From Mesostigma viride (lineage: Eukaryota; Streptophyta; Mesostigmatophyceae; Mesostigmatales; Mesostigmataceae): a stretch of DNA of 64,000 bases. Both the position numbers and the translations under genes were made by a program. Location: the NCBI GenBank assembly GCA_009746045.1, contig RPFO01000165.1, positions 5,435,085 through 5,499,084 of the forward strand, given 5' to 3'. Position 1 is the first letter of the stretch. Each line of letters opens with the position of its first letter. Of this stretch, positions 45,162-58,500 are shown piece by piece. The notes below the pieces were generated by a model that saw only the letters and a list, made by a program, of their open reading frames with translations, did no database searches and was not told the DNA's origin.

Positions 45162-46757
45162 AGGTTTCAAGTCGGGCCTTACAAAGTCCGTCCTTTTCAA
45201 TGCACGAGAAGACGCTAGCAGGCTGAGCCTCGAATACTAAGATGCGCAGGTGCCGCACCCACGACTCTACACAGCAAGACTTCAGGCATTGTCGATGCCA
45301 TGTCTTCACCTCTTGCGAGCAATGCCTATATTGCAGTACAGCTCCTTAGCATGCCGGCGCCATTAAAGGTGGTCAAATGGAAGGCATGACAAACTAAATG
45401 CCACGCCAGGTGTCCTCAACCATGTTGTCGTCACACGCGAGAGCAACGAATGAAATCTTCCTTATGCTCGTATGTGCTACGTACGGTTTACCATTTATTT
45501 TTCTTCTGGCAAACACGGCAACGAATCGGGGTACCCGCCAAAGGACATCCGGCGTTCCAGACAATGCAGGATTACGTATCGCATAATAGCGGCCAATCAG
45601 AAATCCTCATGCTCGAATGAGATCGCGCGAAACTTCAAACCAGAGGCTGAAATTGCTTTAGCGTGCCAAAGGGCGACTTATTCCGGTGCGGTGTGGCCGG
45701 AGGTCGACATGCCAGGCGTCCACGCAGCCCTTTCACACGTGACCAATGTTCCAGTGTGCTCGACTGCCCGCGTTTATTGTGAACGGGCTACGGATGTTGC
45801 CTGCTGTCCCATCTGCGCTCGAAGCCTCGGAACGGGCCCAGAAAAAAACTTTCGTTTCCTGTCGGGTATCATGAAACATCATTACTTCTTTTTACTTCTA
45901 CAATTATTAGCGCGAGCTCCTGACATGTAGTTCTGCGCAGGTCGGTAAAGGCTGCCTACCCGCTTTCCTGTATTGTTAACGTTAATCATTCTCCCGCTTT
46001 CCTTAATATTAACAACTATCATTCTCCCTCTTGTCGGTAGTTTTCTGGGGAAAACTCTGGCTCACCCTCGGGCTTCCCTAAGAGTGGCCATTCTTAGGCG
46101 GTAGACACGAGTCATGCACACCACCGACCGCGGCAGTTCGGAATAAGCGGATGCAGCTGTGGATATGTCCCGGAATTCCCCCCCAGAAATCAAGGTAGCC
46201 GTTACTTTTCTTTCCTGGAAGGCCCCTGTTTAGCCACGTTCAATAGTCACCCGGCACAGAGTAAGTACAGAGGCCGTGCGTACGGCAGTCGGTCATTGAC
46301 AGCATAACGGAACGCATTTGCAGGCACAACTTGCGGGGTAGATGCTGCGACAGCCTGACCTTGGTGGGGTATAAGCCATCCCAGGAGAGGAGGCGCGCAT
46401 ACATAGCTATTTAGTATTGCACTGGTCAGCCATGCAACGTATGCGAATAAAAGACGTAGCTTCCTGCCATTTGGATACTGAGAGTGCAATTGGGGGCAAG
46501 AGGCAGCTAGCTTGCTACCTCGATCATGCACACGTGGGAATCGTGGGTAAACAGCGTGACACAAATGTCTGAGTTCTCGCCATCAACATGGCGCACCCAC
46601 TATTCTTTACTTTGAGTGATCATTGGCATATTTTCGAGTCATCTGCCCCCAGATTACATATAAACCAGTAGGCTGCACGGGCGTGAGCCCGTTCGTGAGC
46701 TGCCGCCATCCATGGACTTTCGGAAATCATAGGCTGGCTAAGTAGAGACATAGTAGC
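45162..46757. other. Upstream of ABC1K, no gene recognised
   Basis: Holds the presumed promoter and 5' leader. One open frame on the + strand (45472-45930) lacks recognisable features. No repeat array, unlike the introns. Confidence 0.35.
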
Positions 46758-47376
46758 GGTCACCAACATGCTGCGATCCATTTTCAGAGTAGGATGTGCT
46801 GCGCATGTCCGCAATGAGGACCTTTACCAGGGCATGCCATATATCACCAGCACCATTAAGCAGCGGCGCCTGCAGCTCGTAGGGCACCTAGCTCGCACCA
46901 ACCAGGTAGACACCTCACGTGCCCCCCCCGCGGGACTGCGACCTGCTCAGCCTGGCCGGCACCTCCTCACGTGGGCCGGGCCCCGTGATGTTAGACGCCG
47001 CAAGGCCCGCACCTTCAAAGAACAGCTAGTAGAGGACATGGGGGGCCTAGGCCTCTCCGTGATTTGGATGAAGATGATGGACTAGGCCAAGTGGGCCCAG
47101 GTCATAGAGGACAACGAGCCCCCCCCTGTGGGGAAGCGCCCGCGTGTGCAAACCAGCGGGAGGCACGCCAGAAAGCTCCCCTAGGGTAGCGTGATGTTGT
47201 TTAGATCGATGTTGTAGTTAGTGATGTTGTTAGATAGATGTTGTAGGTAGCTGATGTAGATAGATTAGACCGGTAGGACTGTTTGCACCCATCCATCCAT
47301 CCATCGAGGTTAATGCTCCGTGACTCCCCAACAGGAGCACGAGTCTAATAATATACTACTATATAATAACTAATTA
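46758..47376 (+). mobile_element. 5'-truncated LINE family E copy
   Basis: Begins inside the RT C-terminal region (TNMLRSIFRVGCAAHVRNED) and includes the rest of the ORF, the 3' region with (CCAT)n, the CTCC..CAAC..GGAG hairpin and an AT-rich tail. ATAGTAG at 46751-46757 and 47377-47383 is a possible short target-site duplication. This copy preserves the site that is interrupted by element D at 24.5/22.5 kb. Confidence 0.8.
46761..47085 (+). pseudogene. RT C-terminal fragment
   Basis: RNEDLYQGMPYITSTIKQRR, then LVGHLARTNQVDTS and FKEQLVEDMGGLGLSVIW, up to a TAG at 47083-47085; similarity to the E family continues beyond it (VIEDNEPPPVGKRPRVQTS). Catalytic part absent. Confidence 0.75.
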
Positions 47377-47639
47377 ATAGTAGCTGTACCCCCGGGAAAG
47401 TGGGCTCATGCCCGGGGATATGGGCGTATCACTCACCTGGGAGCAGCTAGATGATCTGCAAAGAGTGTTGGCAGATCGAAGGTTATTGCCCACAATCCCC
47501 TTAAGTCTGCATGTGAAAGGCGTGCGTGTGATGAAGCATGATAAACTTTGCTATTCGCTCCCATTTCCATTCCATTCCACCAATTTGCCAAGAAAGTTGT
47601 CTTACTTAATATGTAGCCACCATCAGTGCCATCCCGCTC

Positions 47640-47690
47640 CACCTCGCTGAGGACTTCTGCTCACGTGACGCATGCAGTCTGCGTGTAAAT
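47640..47690 (+). mobile_element. 3' stub of LINE family A
   Basis: GAGGACTTCTGCTCACGTGACG and the following AT-rich tail match the family A end at 2046-2098 with several changes. Extreme 5' truncation. Confidence 0.55.
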
Positions 47691-48878
47691 TAATAGATGA
47701 ACTAATTAGCAGTAATTAGTCAGTGTCTCAATAGCCGATGGTCGGACGACGAGCATGCCTGGAGAGATGAGACAACAGCGTCATAAGTATGCTGGTCTCA
47801 TTACAGCGCACTCGCCAGCTAGGAAATTGCTTTTTGTTGCAGGCGAAATTTGGACATAAGGCCCTCAACAATGTGCACAATGAAGTGTAACATCACTTCC
47901 GCGAAACGTCACATTTCAGACAGCGGCAGGCTTTGATAGCGGGAAGCCATGGGCAACAAACCTGAAACGATTAGTCAACCGTGCACGTGCATGTCTGGCT
48001 CCTGGGCAGTGCTATACAAGCCCTAGGTAAGTAAAAGACAACTTTCCAGGGGCCCTGCTCACACGCTGGTCAGCTGCGTGTCCCGCAGAAATCCATTCCA
48101 TGATCACCAGCTGCCTGCTTGGCCGCCCAGACGAAGATATTCCCAGGCAAGCAGGATGCAGCGTAGCCATGCTGCCCAGCTTGTACCAGGCGGGCAGCTT
48201 TCTTTGGCGGGCAGAAAAGGAGTGACGACCCTGGGCCACCACATGGCCAACTTTCGAGAAAGAGCGACAACAGCCGCACCTTTTAGTTCAGCGTCTCGGG
48301 CAAGCAGACGGAAAGGAAAGCTCCTCTTTCTGCAAGAGAAGTTCTCCTCCTAGTCACGCCACACCAGGCCATCTCCCAACCCAAACATTATCATGGGGAA
48401 GTGCGGGAGAATGGACAGGGGCTGCATGCTCTCACTCGGCATATGACCGGCATGTACGCCTAGGAAGCAGCCCGGCCCATCCCCATCGTCAACTGGGCTG
48501 AACTTCGTAGGGACCTGCTCACCTAGTTAACTCATCAACGACCTCCCAGCAGGCACACACGCCCAGCGCTCCGCAAGGATAATCCCTACTGCCGGAAACC
48601 ACGAGCAGGAAACGAGTCGATAAATTAAGCCAACATGATCGCAAGGCGACCCTTTTGAGTAGGCATTGCTGTAGCAAGCGGCAGCCGTAGCAAGCGGGCA
48701 CATCGCGGTCACTGAAGTGGGCACCCACACCGGTTGCCTTGCAGAGCCGTAGCAAGCGGGCACATCGCGGTCACTTTAGTGGGCACATAGCGGTCACTAG
48801 CGGTCACTATAGTGGGCACCCACACCGGTTGCCTTGAAGAGCCACAGCCGCCGACAGACCATATTGTGAACTAACGGG
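47691..48878. other. Intergenic, no gene recognised
   Basis: Downstream of the O-fucosyltransferase-like gene. A unit AGCAAGCGGGCACATCGCGGTCAC and GTGGGCACCCACACCGGTTGC is duplicated at 48690-48840. No supported frame. Confidence 0.4.
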
Positions 48879-49512
48879 TCAATCAGGCAACCCGTGCGGA
48901 TGATTGCGACGGCGGCGGGAAGCCGGCGCGGCCTGTGCGGCCTGGGCGCGGGCCGACCATACCATGGGCGTGACCACGAACGCAACGAGCACGCACACGC
49001 CGATAATCGCCTGGAGAGGGTTCACCGACCCGACAGAGACAGCTGGGGCAGCAGGGCTGCCCGCCACCTGTCCCTTGCTGGCGGCATCACCATGGGCTGC
49101 AGCCGCCCCTGGGCCCCTGGCGACTGCCGACCCTTGCTCGGTGGGTTGCCCCGATGGCGCCCCCCCTTGCGCGGTACTGTGACCATCAATGGCCTTTATA
49201 GTGAACCCGTCGTACTGCGCTGTCGCGGCCTGCAACCTCGCCATCATCGTGAGCCGCCGCTGCACCTCCTCCGCACGGGCCTTGGCCGCCGCGTCGCTGC
49301 CATCCCCTCGCAACCCAGCAACCAAAGCCGCCGCCACAGGGTCTACGACCAGGGGCGGAAGCTGGCCCCCCCTGCCGCAACACTACTGCCATCCGCACCT
49401 TTCTTAAACCAAGTCTGCGGAAGCGCCCCCCCCCCGCCGCAACACTACTGCCATCCGCACCTTTCTTAAACCAAGTCTGCGGCGCCCAGATGTTGCTGGC
49501 CTTGCCGCCACC
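48879..49512 (-). CDS. O-FucT-like gene, last exon (frame disturbed at C runs)
   Basis: Coding sense is clear (ASNIWAPQTWFKKGADGSSV; LPPLVVDPVAAALVAGLRGD; the C-terminal membrane helix), but the frame changes at two pure C runs on the + strand (49366-49372 and 49426-49435). A block of about 60 bp encoding QTWFKKGADGSSVAA is duplicated there. Either the runs are miscounted or the allele is broken. The start at 49512 is a guess among several AGs. Confidence 0.45.
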
Positions 49513-52500
49513 CTCATGGCCCCCAGGGGTGATCCCTGACGCCCTCTCGCCCCCCCCTCGCGACTACCCCCTCCCCTGCCCCCCGCGTTAATCACGAGCG
49601 GCTCGTGACGTGCCGGCGCTACCTGTACGTACACGGGGACGAGCGGCTCCCTCTCCGGCCCCGCGCCATTGGTCAGGATGTGGTCGAGCGCGTCGGGGAC
49701 GATCTGGACGGACAGCAGGGGGCCCCTGGGATTGCCCTCGTCATCGATGCCCCCCTGCTTGAACACCAGGAGCCCGTCGGGAGACTGTGCGAGGGCGGAG
49801 GGGGTCGGCCCCTCGGTGGCGCCAGAATTAGCGTCGCCGGCTATCTCCCCACCGCCCTCGGCTGGCGCCCCCGTGCCCCCCCCCAGCTCTAACAAGGGCA
49901 CTTCGCGTGCGCCAGCAGCCGACGTCGTGCTGGGAGTAGCCAACGTGCACTTTGGCACGCTGGCACTGGCCCCCTTGGCCACCGTTGCCCCCCCCCCCCT
50001 CAGGCTCAGGATCGCGTTGAACACCTTTGAAAACGACATGCCATGTGCCGCCGCCACCGCCGCCATACGTTGTGGGGTGGCCGCGCCGCAGGGGACCAAA
50101 CCAGAGGGCCCGGCCGCGCCCAACCCACCCTCCCCGCTCTCCTCCCCCTTGCTCTCCTCCCGTCGGTCCCTCCGACCCCTAAGGATGCCCTGGCGGATCT
50201 CATCTCGCTCCTCTGGCGTCGCGCACCAGACGTCCCCGCCCTCCTCCAACCCCCCTAACCCCCACGTGCGCATCGCCGCCGCTGCCCCCACAGCGCTCGT
50301 GGACGGCCGGTCCAGCACGGAAAGGGCGGCGGCCGCCGCGTTGTTCACCAGCCCCTGCCCCAGGGTCCCCCGCTGTTCCAGCACCACGTTGCAGGGCCCC
50401 GCCAGCGCGCCGTTCACGGTGCCGCGGGGGCCGTGCTCCCGCAGGCGGCGCAGAGAGGCGGCCAGGGACCCTGCGGCCGACCGCCGCTCGCCGCCCGGGT
50501 AGACCACATGGACATCGGAGAGGGCGAGCACGACGAGGTCGACCAGCTGGAGGGTGACCAGGTCGAGGCGCTCGAGGCAGGCGGAGACGTAGCGCTCCTC
50601 CGGACCCGCATTGTCAAAGCTGGGCGCGCCGTCACCCTTGTCCTTGCCACCGTCACCGTGGAGGGTGGGCGGCACTGCCACGGGCTTCCCCGCCAGCATG
50701 GGCAGCGCCACGGGCCCCACGCCCGCAAACAGCGTGGCCAGCCACGCGCGCTGCGTGGGCAGGTCCACCAGCTGTGCAAAGGGCGTGTTGGCGATGACGC
50801 CCAGGTCCGTGGATAGGAAGACCGAAGATGCCTGAAGGGGGGAGAAGGGGGGGGGGGGGGGGGGCAGGAGGGGGGGGGAAAGGTGGTGTTGTGTGGCAGT
50901 GGCAGGGGGTGATGTGAAACGGGGATGACAGGGTATAGATGATAGCGTGGCAGTGGAAGGGGAGAGTGACCGGTGCCAGAAATGTGGGAAGCAACATAAG
51001 AAGGCTTCTAGGCGTACTTTGTAGACAGATTACAAAACATAATGAGCCCCCCCCCTACCTATTGTTATGGTTTAATTGCACTAGTACATGGGCCTACCCC
51101 CCTACCTACAGTAATGGTTTCAATGCACTAGTAACATGGGCCTACCCCCCTACCTATTGTAATGGTTTCATTGCACTAGTACATGGGCCTACTGGGTGTA
51201 GCGCAAAGGCCAGCGATGAGCCTACGGGTGTGATAGTGTCGCTAGTAGTGAGCTTACCTTGTGCGACATTGCGGTTGCCGGTTGGGCTCACAGTGCCATG
51301 GGACCCTACCTGGTCTGACATAGGCCTAGCTGCTGTGGCCTTGACGGGAGCTAGTACATGAAAATGTGGTGCAGCGTTGACGCTAGCAATTAGGCCTACA
51401 GGTTGTGAAGCGAAAAGCACGGTGCATGGATGATAGTGCAGCGCCTACCCTGTGACACAGCCACAAGCTTTAGCTTGATTTATTTTATTTTATTCAAGTT
51501 CTACAGGGTTTGACTTGGTAGCCCGTGTGGCGGCGGCGTACCTGCTGCTCCGCCGCCTTCTCCTCGGTCGCGGCCACGATGCTTTGGACACACTCCCTCA
51601 TCTTGGCCAGGTACGTCTTCTGGCTGAACCACATCTGGGACTGGCGCTTGCGGGCCGCGGGCTGCTTGGCGGTGAGCAGGTCTTCTGCTTGCAGCTGAAG
51701 GGAAAAGAAGAGGAGAGGGGTGGGTAGACAAGGGGGTAGGAGAGGTGCACCTGTGCACGTGGCGGTGAGCAGGTCTTCTGCTTGCAACTGCAAGCAGCAA
51801 CAGCGCGCGCGGGGGGGGGGAGGGGAGGCAGCAGCCGACAGGAGGACTTGTGCTATGAAGTGGCGGTGATCGGGGCTTTTGCTTGCAGGTGTGGAGGGAA
51901 CGAGGGTCAAGGAGTGAGCCACTCGGTGTGCACAGCAGGTGCATGTGTACAGACTTTCACAGCAGCTGCAATGTGGCAGTGGCCCTCAGTGGCTTGTGCG
52001 GGGGGCAGAGGGCAGGACTAGCATCTGCTTGTGCAGAGGACAGAGGGCAGGACTAGGCATCCCTGCGCCCAGGCGTCGTCAAAGTTGGAATCCATGTTTG
52101 TGCAAGCGTAGAGTAGGAACAGAAGGCGTTTGTGGAAGAGTGGGAGTGTGGGGCCGGTACTGTAGATAGACCGGATAGCGTTTGTGGAAGAGTGGGAGTG
52201 TGGGGCCGGTACTGTAGATAGACCGGATAGCGTTTGTGGAAGAGTGGGAGTGTGGGGCCGGTACTGTAGATAGACCGGATAGAGTTACCCGGCCTGGGGA
52301 TCCAGCATTGCCCGTCCAACGTTGGAGGCTTAACTGAGAAAGATAAAACGATAGTATTACTACAGTTAAGTCTACAGTAGGTAAAACTAAACTACTACTA
52401 CAGTATAGTCTACAATAGTGCACAGACTCCAAATGAAGGCTTTACATATTCCATCTCCCGATTGCATGAGCCACCTTGCAAGCCTGCTCTCATTTGTCAC

Positions 52501-55500
52501 CGTGGAATGGGCGTATATTGTTTGACCACGGCCATCCCCCGTGGTGTCACCCATGGTGGCGAGGGGAGGCGCGCCGCGTGACAGCCACCAAAGCAAGGGG
52601 AACAAGGGGGACGAGATATAAGAAAGGCAATGGCAAAAGGAAATACAGGCGGGGACGAGGACGATTAAGGGAGGTAAAGGAGCAAGAGAAGCCAAAGGGC
52701 CAGCACAACAAAACGACACAAGCCGCGGGAGGGTGACAGCGGCGGTGCCACGGCACCCACCTGGACGCCCACGTAAGGGCGGGGCAGGAACTTGTTTACG
52801 AACGACGATGCGAGCGAATAGATGCTGGGCACGAAGCGGGCGCATGATGCGGCGACGTCAAACCTGGGGCCGGAGGGGGGCGGGGGAGATGATTCATACA
52901 GCAAGCAGCGAGAAACAGGGGGGCAGGGCATACTGTCATTGCCCTGAACGGTGGGCAACGGGGCCAGTGACCAACGACCACGGACAAAGGAATCAAACGC
53001 GGCTTTATCATGACCTTGTCGGGGTGTCAACGCTCCAGAACGAGATACGTGCTGGAGCAGAGAGAGATAACACGTCCAAATGAGGCAAGGCATGGGGGCA
53101 CACCTCTCCAAAACAGAGCACAGGGGACCCGTTCAAGACATGCTTTATACTACTCTAGCATCAAGCCACATAACAGGCCAGAAGGATGATTGGCGGGTGA
53201 ACGTGGACAGCTCCACCGTGCAGCCGAGACCACGCCCGCAGCGGGATCGTGATCCCTCACTCTGGTGACCACGACAGGCATCACGACAACTACTCATACC
53301 AATCAAAGTACTAAAACCACTGAAACTACTCAAACTTAAAAATTACTAACACTGCGAAATAAAAGGAACGCGCACTACTGTAAGCTTCCATACTCTTGCT
53401 CTAGTACACTATATACAAGAAAGGAACGCGCACTACTGTAAGCTTCCATACTCTTGCTCTAGTACACCATATACAAGAAAGGAACGCGCACTACTGTAAG
53501 CTTCCATACTCTTGCTCTAGTACACCATACACAAGAAAGGAACGCGCACTACTGTAAGCTTCCATACTCTTGCTCTAGTACACTATATACAAGAAAGGAA
53601 CGCGCACTACTGTAAGCTTCCATACTCTTGCTCTAGTACACCATATACAAGAAAGGAACGCGCACTACTGTAAGCTTCCATACTCTTGCTCCAGTACACT
53701 GTACACAAGAAAGGAACGCGCACTACTGTAAGCTTCCATACTCTTGCTCTAGTACACTATATACAAGAAAGGAACGCGCACTACTGTAAGCTTCCATACT
53801 CTTGCTCTAGTACACCATATACAAGAAAGGAACGCGCACTACTGTAAGCTTCCATACTCTTGCTCTAGTACACTGTACACAAGAAAGGAACGCGCACTAC
53901 TGTAAGCTTCCATACTCTTGCTCTAGTACACTATATACAAGAAAGGAACGCGCACTACTGTAAGCTTCCATACTCTTGCTCTAGTACACTATATACAAGA
54001 AAGGAACGCGCACTACTGTAAGCTTCCATACTCTTGCTCTAGTACACTATATACAAGAAAGGAACGCGCACTACTGTAAGCTTCCATACTCTTGCTCTAG
54101 TACACCATATACAAGAAAGGAACGCGCACTACTGTAAGCTTCCATACTCTTGCTCTAGTACACTATATACAAGAAAGGAACGCGCACTACTGTAAGCTTC
54201 CATACTCTTGCTCTAGTACACCATACACAAGAAAGGAACGCGCACTACTGTAAGCTTCCATACTCTTGCTCTAGTACACTATATACAAGAAAGGAACGCG
54301 CACTACTGTAAGCTTCCATACTCTTGCTCTAGTACACCATATACAAGAAAGGAACGCGCACTACTGTAAGCTTCCATACTCTTGCTCCAGTACACTGTAC
54401 ACAAGAAAGGAACGCGCACTACTGTAAGCTTCCATACTCTTGCTCTAGTACACTATATACAAGAAAGGAACGCGCACTACTGTAAGCTTCCATACTCTTG
54501 CTCTAGTACACCATATACAAGAAAGGAACGCGCACTACTGTAAGCTTCCATACTCTTGCTCTAGTACACTGTACACAAGAAAGGAACGCGCACTACTGTA
54601 AGCTTCCATACTCTTGCTCTAGTACACCATATACAAGAAAGGAACGCGCACTACTGTAAGCTTCCATACTCTTGCTCTAGTACACCATATACAAGAAAGG
54701 AACGCGCACTACTGTAAGCTTCCATACTCTTGCTCTAGTACACTGTACACAAGAAAGGAACGCGCACTACTGTAAGCTTCCATACTCTTGCTCTAGTACA
54801 CCATATACAAGAAAGGAACGCGCACTACTGTAAGCTTCCATACTCTTGCTCTAGTACACTATACATAAGATCAGTAGCCCCGGCCTCGCAACCGCTACGC
54901 AGTAGACACCCACCGGTTGTCCATCCTCCCCAAACATCGTCAAGCGCCCACCGTGACCACAGGCAGTACGAGGTGGAAGAACACTGGCCCCATCGGTACG
55001 GCCTTCGCCACCAAGCACCGCCCACCAACATTACCGCAAGCCAAGGCGCGCACCCACCGGTTGTCCATCATCTCCCCGAGCCCGTCTGCATCCATGCCGT
55101 GGCAGCAGGGCCCCGCGACGCTGACGTGGGTGGGGCTGCCTGCGGGGCCCCCCAGCAGGATGCCCTCCGAGTCCAACGCGATGCCCTCCCACTCCAAAAA
55201 TAGCACGGCCTGCACACCGGCCTGCAGCCCACTGCCCAGCAGCCGCTGGAAACAAGGCTCGCGGCCGCAGCTGGCGCGGCGCTGGCCCCCCGGTGCCGTA
55301 AGGCCGGACGTCTTGAGGACCAACCGCTGGGCGGTGCGCAGGAGCATAGCGTGGTGCTTGACCGCCCGTGCTGCCAGGGTGGCCAGGTGCTTCTCGACGG
55401 AGGGCTCGAACAGGGGCAGCTGGGGGTAGGGAGGGTGCGTTGGGGTTGCGACATGTTAATTGATGAGACAACCATGGTAACTCTTTACTTTTCTTGGCAT

Positions 55501-58500
55501 GACTTTTGTCATTATGATCGTTTGGTGTGGTGTTTAAGAAGCAAGCCATGGAGTGCCGTTATTGTGTTGAGGAGAGGGCAAGCGTTCGGTGTTGGGGAGT
55601 GGGGCCGAGGGTGAGGGCGAGGCAGGAAGAGACGACGGAGAGATGGGCAAAACAGTACGCAGGGTATCAAAGAGAGAGGCAACAGGCTAAGTATGCACCC
55701 ACACGCAACATCCATGAGAAGGACCGCTACTTAGCTATTGCAGACGCCGGATGACTAGTCTTCTGCGACCGCTGCACCTGCGTGATGGGCGTGCCCACAA
55801 ACAATCCAATGACTCGCACCCATCATACCCAAGAGGCTATTTAAAGAGCACACCTGCGTGATGGGCGTGCCCACAAAGCCAGCGATGTTCAGCGCGTCCG
55901 CCGGTCGCTGCCAGCTCTTGCCCACCAGCATGACCACCGCCACCGACACGCTCACGATGCCCCGGTCCGGTCCCTCGAGGGCGGCGCCCCCAGCACCCTG
56001 CCTGGCGGCCGCGTGCAGAGCCCCCATGGGGAACAAGCCCGCGCCGGGGAAGCACGCGGACAGTGACCGGATGTCGATATAGTGACCGAGCGGCTGGTCA
56101 TCCCCCGACAGTTGGATGGAGCGAAGCACGCCGCGGTCGTTGTCAACCAGCGGCTCCACCAGCGGCATGCCCAGGGTGTGCGCCAGCAGGGAAACCTGGG
56201 GGGGGGGGGGGGGGAGGGGGGGAAGGGCCAAGAGAGCAAAGCGTGATGAGGCACAGTGCATTCGCCATGATGTATAGGTGAGCGCATTTGTGGGTTGGAT
56301 ACATGGGCACCCGTCAGTGTTTGTGAGTGTGTTGGTGTCCATGAGCTTGCGCGAAAGAGGGGGAGACGCAACCACAGAGAGGCAGAGAAGGAGCTGAGGC
56401 AACGGGGTACGGAGGGGGATATGGTGATTGTGTACAGGTGCACTCTGCATCTGTGCGCCTCGCCTGCCAGGGTGGTGGTTGGCGGGGTGGATGAGGCAAG
56501 AGCAGGGGAAGACTTGGGGTGGGGTGGGGAGGGGTGGGGTGGGGTGGGGTGGGGTGGGGTGGGGTGGGGTGGGGTGGGGTGGGGTGGGGTGGGGTGGGGT
56601 GGGGTGGGTGGGGTGGGTGGGGTGGGGTGGGGTGGGTGGGGTGGGGTGGGGTGGGTGGGTGGGTGGTGGGTGGGGTGGGGTGGGGTGGGGTGGGGTGGGG
56701 TGGGGTGGGTGGGGTGGGGTGGGGTGGGGTGGGGTGGGGTGGGGTGGGGTGGGGTGGGGTGGGGTGGGGTGGGGTGGGGGTGGGGTGGCGTGGGGGGCAC
56801 ACGCCCCCATAACCACTTGCATGAAAAATAAAAAGGGGGGGCAGGATGAAGTGGCGAAGTGGGAAGAACGAAGAGGAGACCAGGAGAAGGGGCCGAGCCG
56901 GGGTGAAGGGAAACACGGAACCTTTTCCCAACGGTAAATGGACCAGTCTCTCCAACGGTAAATGGACCAGTCTCTCCAACGGTAAATGGACCAGTCTCTC
57001 CAACGGTAAATGGACCAGTCTCTCCAACGGTAAATGGACCAGTCTCTCCAACGGTAAATGGACCAGTCTTTCCAATGGTCAGTAAAGCATGCAGAGAAGC
57101 ATGCAGCAGCGGCCAGTGGCCACTACGACATGGAACACTGGCTCACGTGCCTCTCGCACGCTCCACTGTCCCTGTTGTCAGACCCCAGGGACCCTGGGGT
57201 GGTGAAGCATACCTAACCAGCCGGCCTACGCTGGTGCGCGCCTACCCCATGCCCCCCACCGCCCATGTGGCCAACCAAACCCCCTCTTTCAGCAGATGCC
57301 CTGCCCCACCATTAAATACGCATTGGCAGAGTGACAAACCAAACGAGTGCCTTGGCACCTCTTAGCACCCCCAGAATTGCCACCTCCAACACACGAAAGA
57401 GCAGTGACCATCATGTCGCGATCAATAACACACAACGCTTGAATGAAAGTTGAAGGAATGTCGTGCAGCACGTTCTGCCTTGTACTTCTCAGCGCACAAG
57501 GCCCAAGGCCCAAGGCCCAAGGCGCGAGGCGCGAGGCGCGAGGCGCGAGGCGCGAGGCGCGAGGCGCGAGGCGCGAGGCGCGAGGCGCGAGGCGCGAGGC
57601 GCGAGGCGCGAGGCGCAACGCGCAAGGCGCAAGGCGCAAGGCACAAGGCGCAAGGCACAAGGCACAAGGCACAAGGGACAAGGCACAAGGCGCAAGGGAC
57701 AAGGCACAAGGCGCAAGGCGCAAGGCACAAGGCGCAAGGCGCAAGGCACAAGGCACAAGGTGCAGCGCTCAACGTTCTTTTGGCTCTCACTGCTAGTTTC
57801 ATCAAGGTGACTGCTATATAGTTTCATCAAGGTCACTGCTAGTTTCATCAAGGTGACGGGCCGCCAGCACATCCACACCCACCTGCATGAACAGCGGCAG
57901 GCCCACATCAACCTGCATGAACACCGGCAGGCCCACACCCACCTGCATGAACAGCGGCAGGCCCACACCAACCTGCATGAACAGCGGCAGGCCCATACCA
58001 ACCTGCATGAACAGCGGCAGGCCCACACCCACCTGCATGAACAGCGACAGGTCCTCGGCAAACGGCCCCCCTGCCAGCTTCTCCACGATCAGGAAGGGCT
58101 TGCCATGCATCGCGCTGGCGGCCGACCAGGCATCCACCGCCGCCGACACTGTGGCTGCGGCCGCCTCCTCGCTGATGGGCGCCAACTCCGCCAGAAACCC
58201 CACCACGTTGGGGTCGTGGTATTTGTCGGCCAGGCGGGCCCCCACCTCAGCGGGGCTGGCTGCGGGACCGTCGCCACCGGAGGTCACCAAGTGCTCTGCC
58301 TGCGCGGACACGTCAGCCCCGGATCCCGCACCAGCACCGCCCGGGCTGATTCCACCTCCCATCCCTAGGGTCTCCGCGGTTAAAGCGTGCTGGGATGAGG
58401 CGGCAAGGTTGAAGTCACCCGGGGTGCCGCTATCCCATCCTTTCCACCTCGTTAAACCGCCCGCCCCAGGCTCGTAGCTTCCAGGCATAAGGAACCTGGT

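Noticed and set aside
45472-45930. 152-codon + ORF upstream of ABC1K
   Set aside because: No motif, no splice or start context, average composition for a random open frame.
53357-54868. Possible CRISPR array (regular repeats)
   Set aside because: Repeats are directly head-to-tail with no spacers, and the context is eukaryotic intron.
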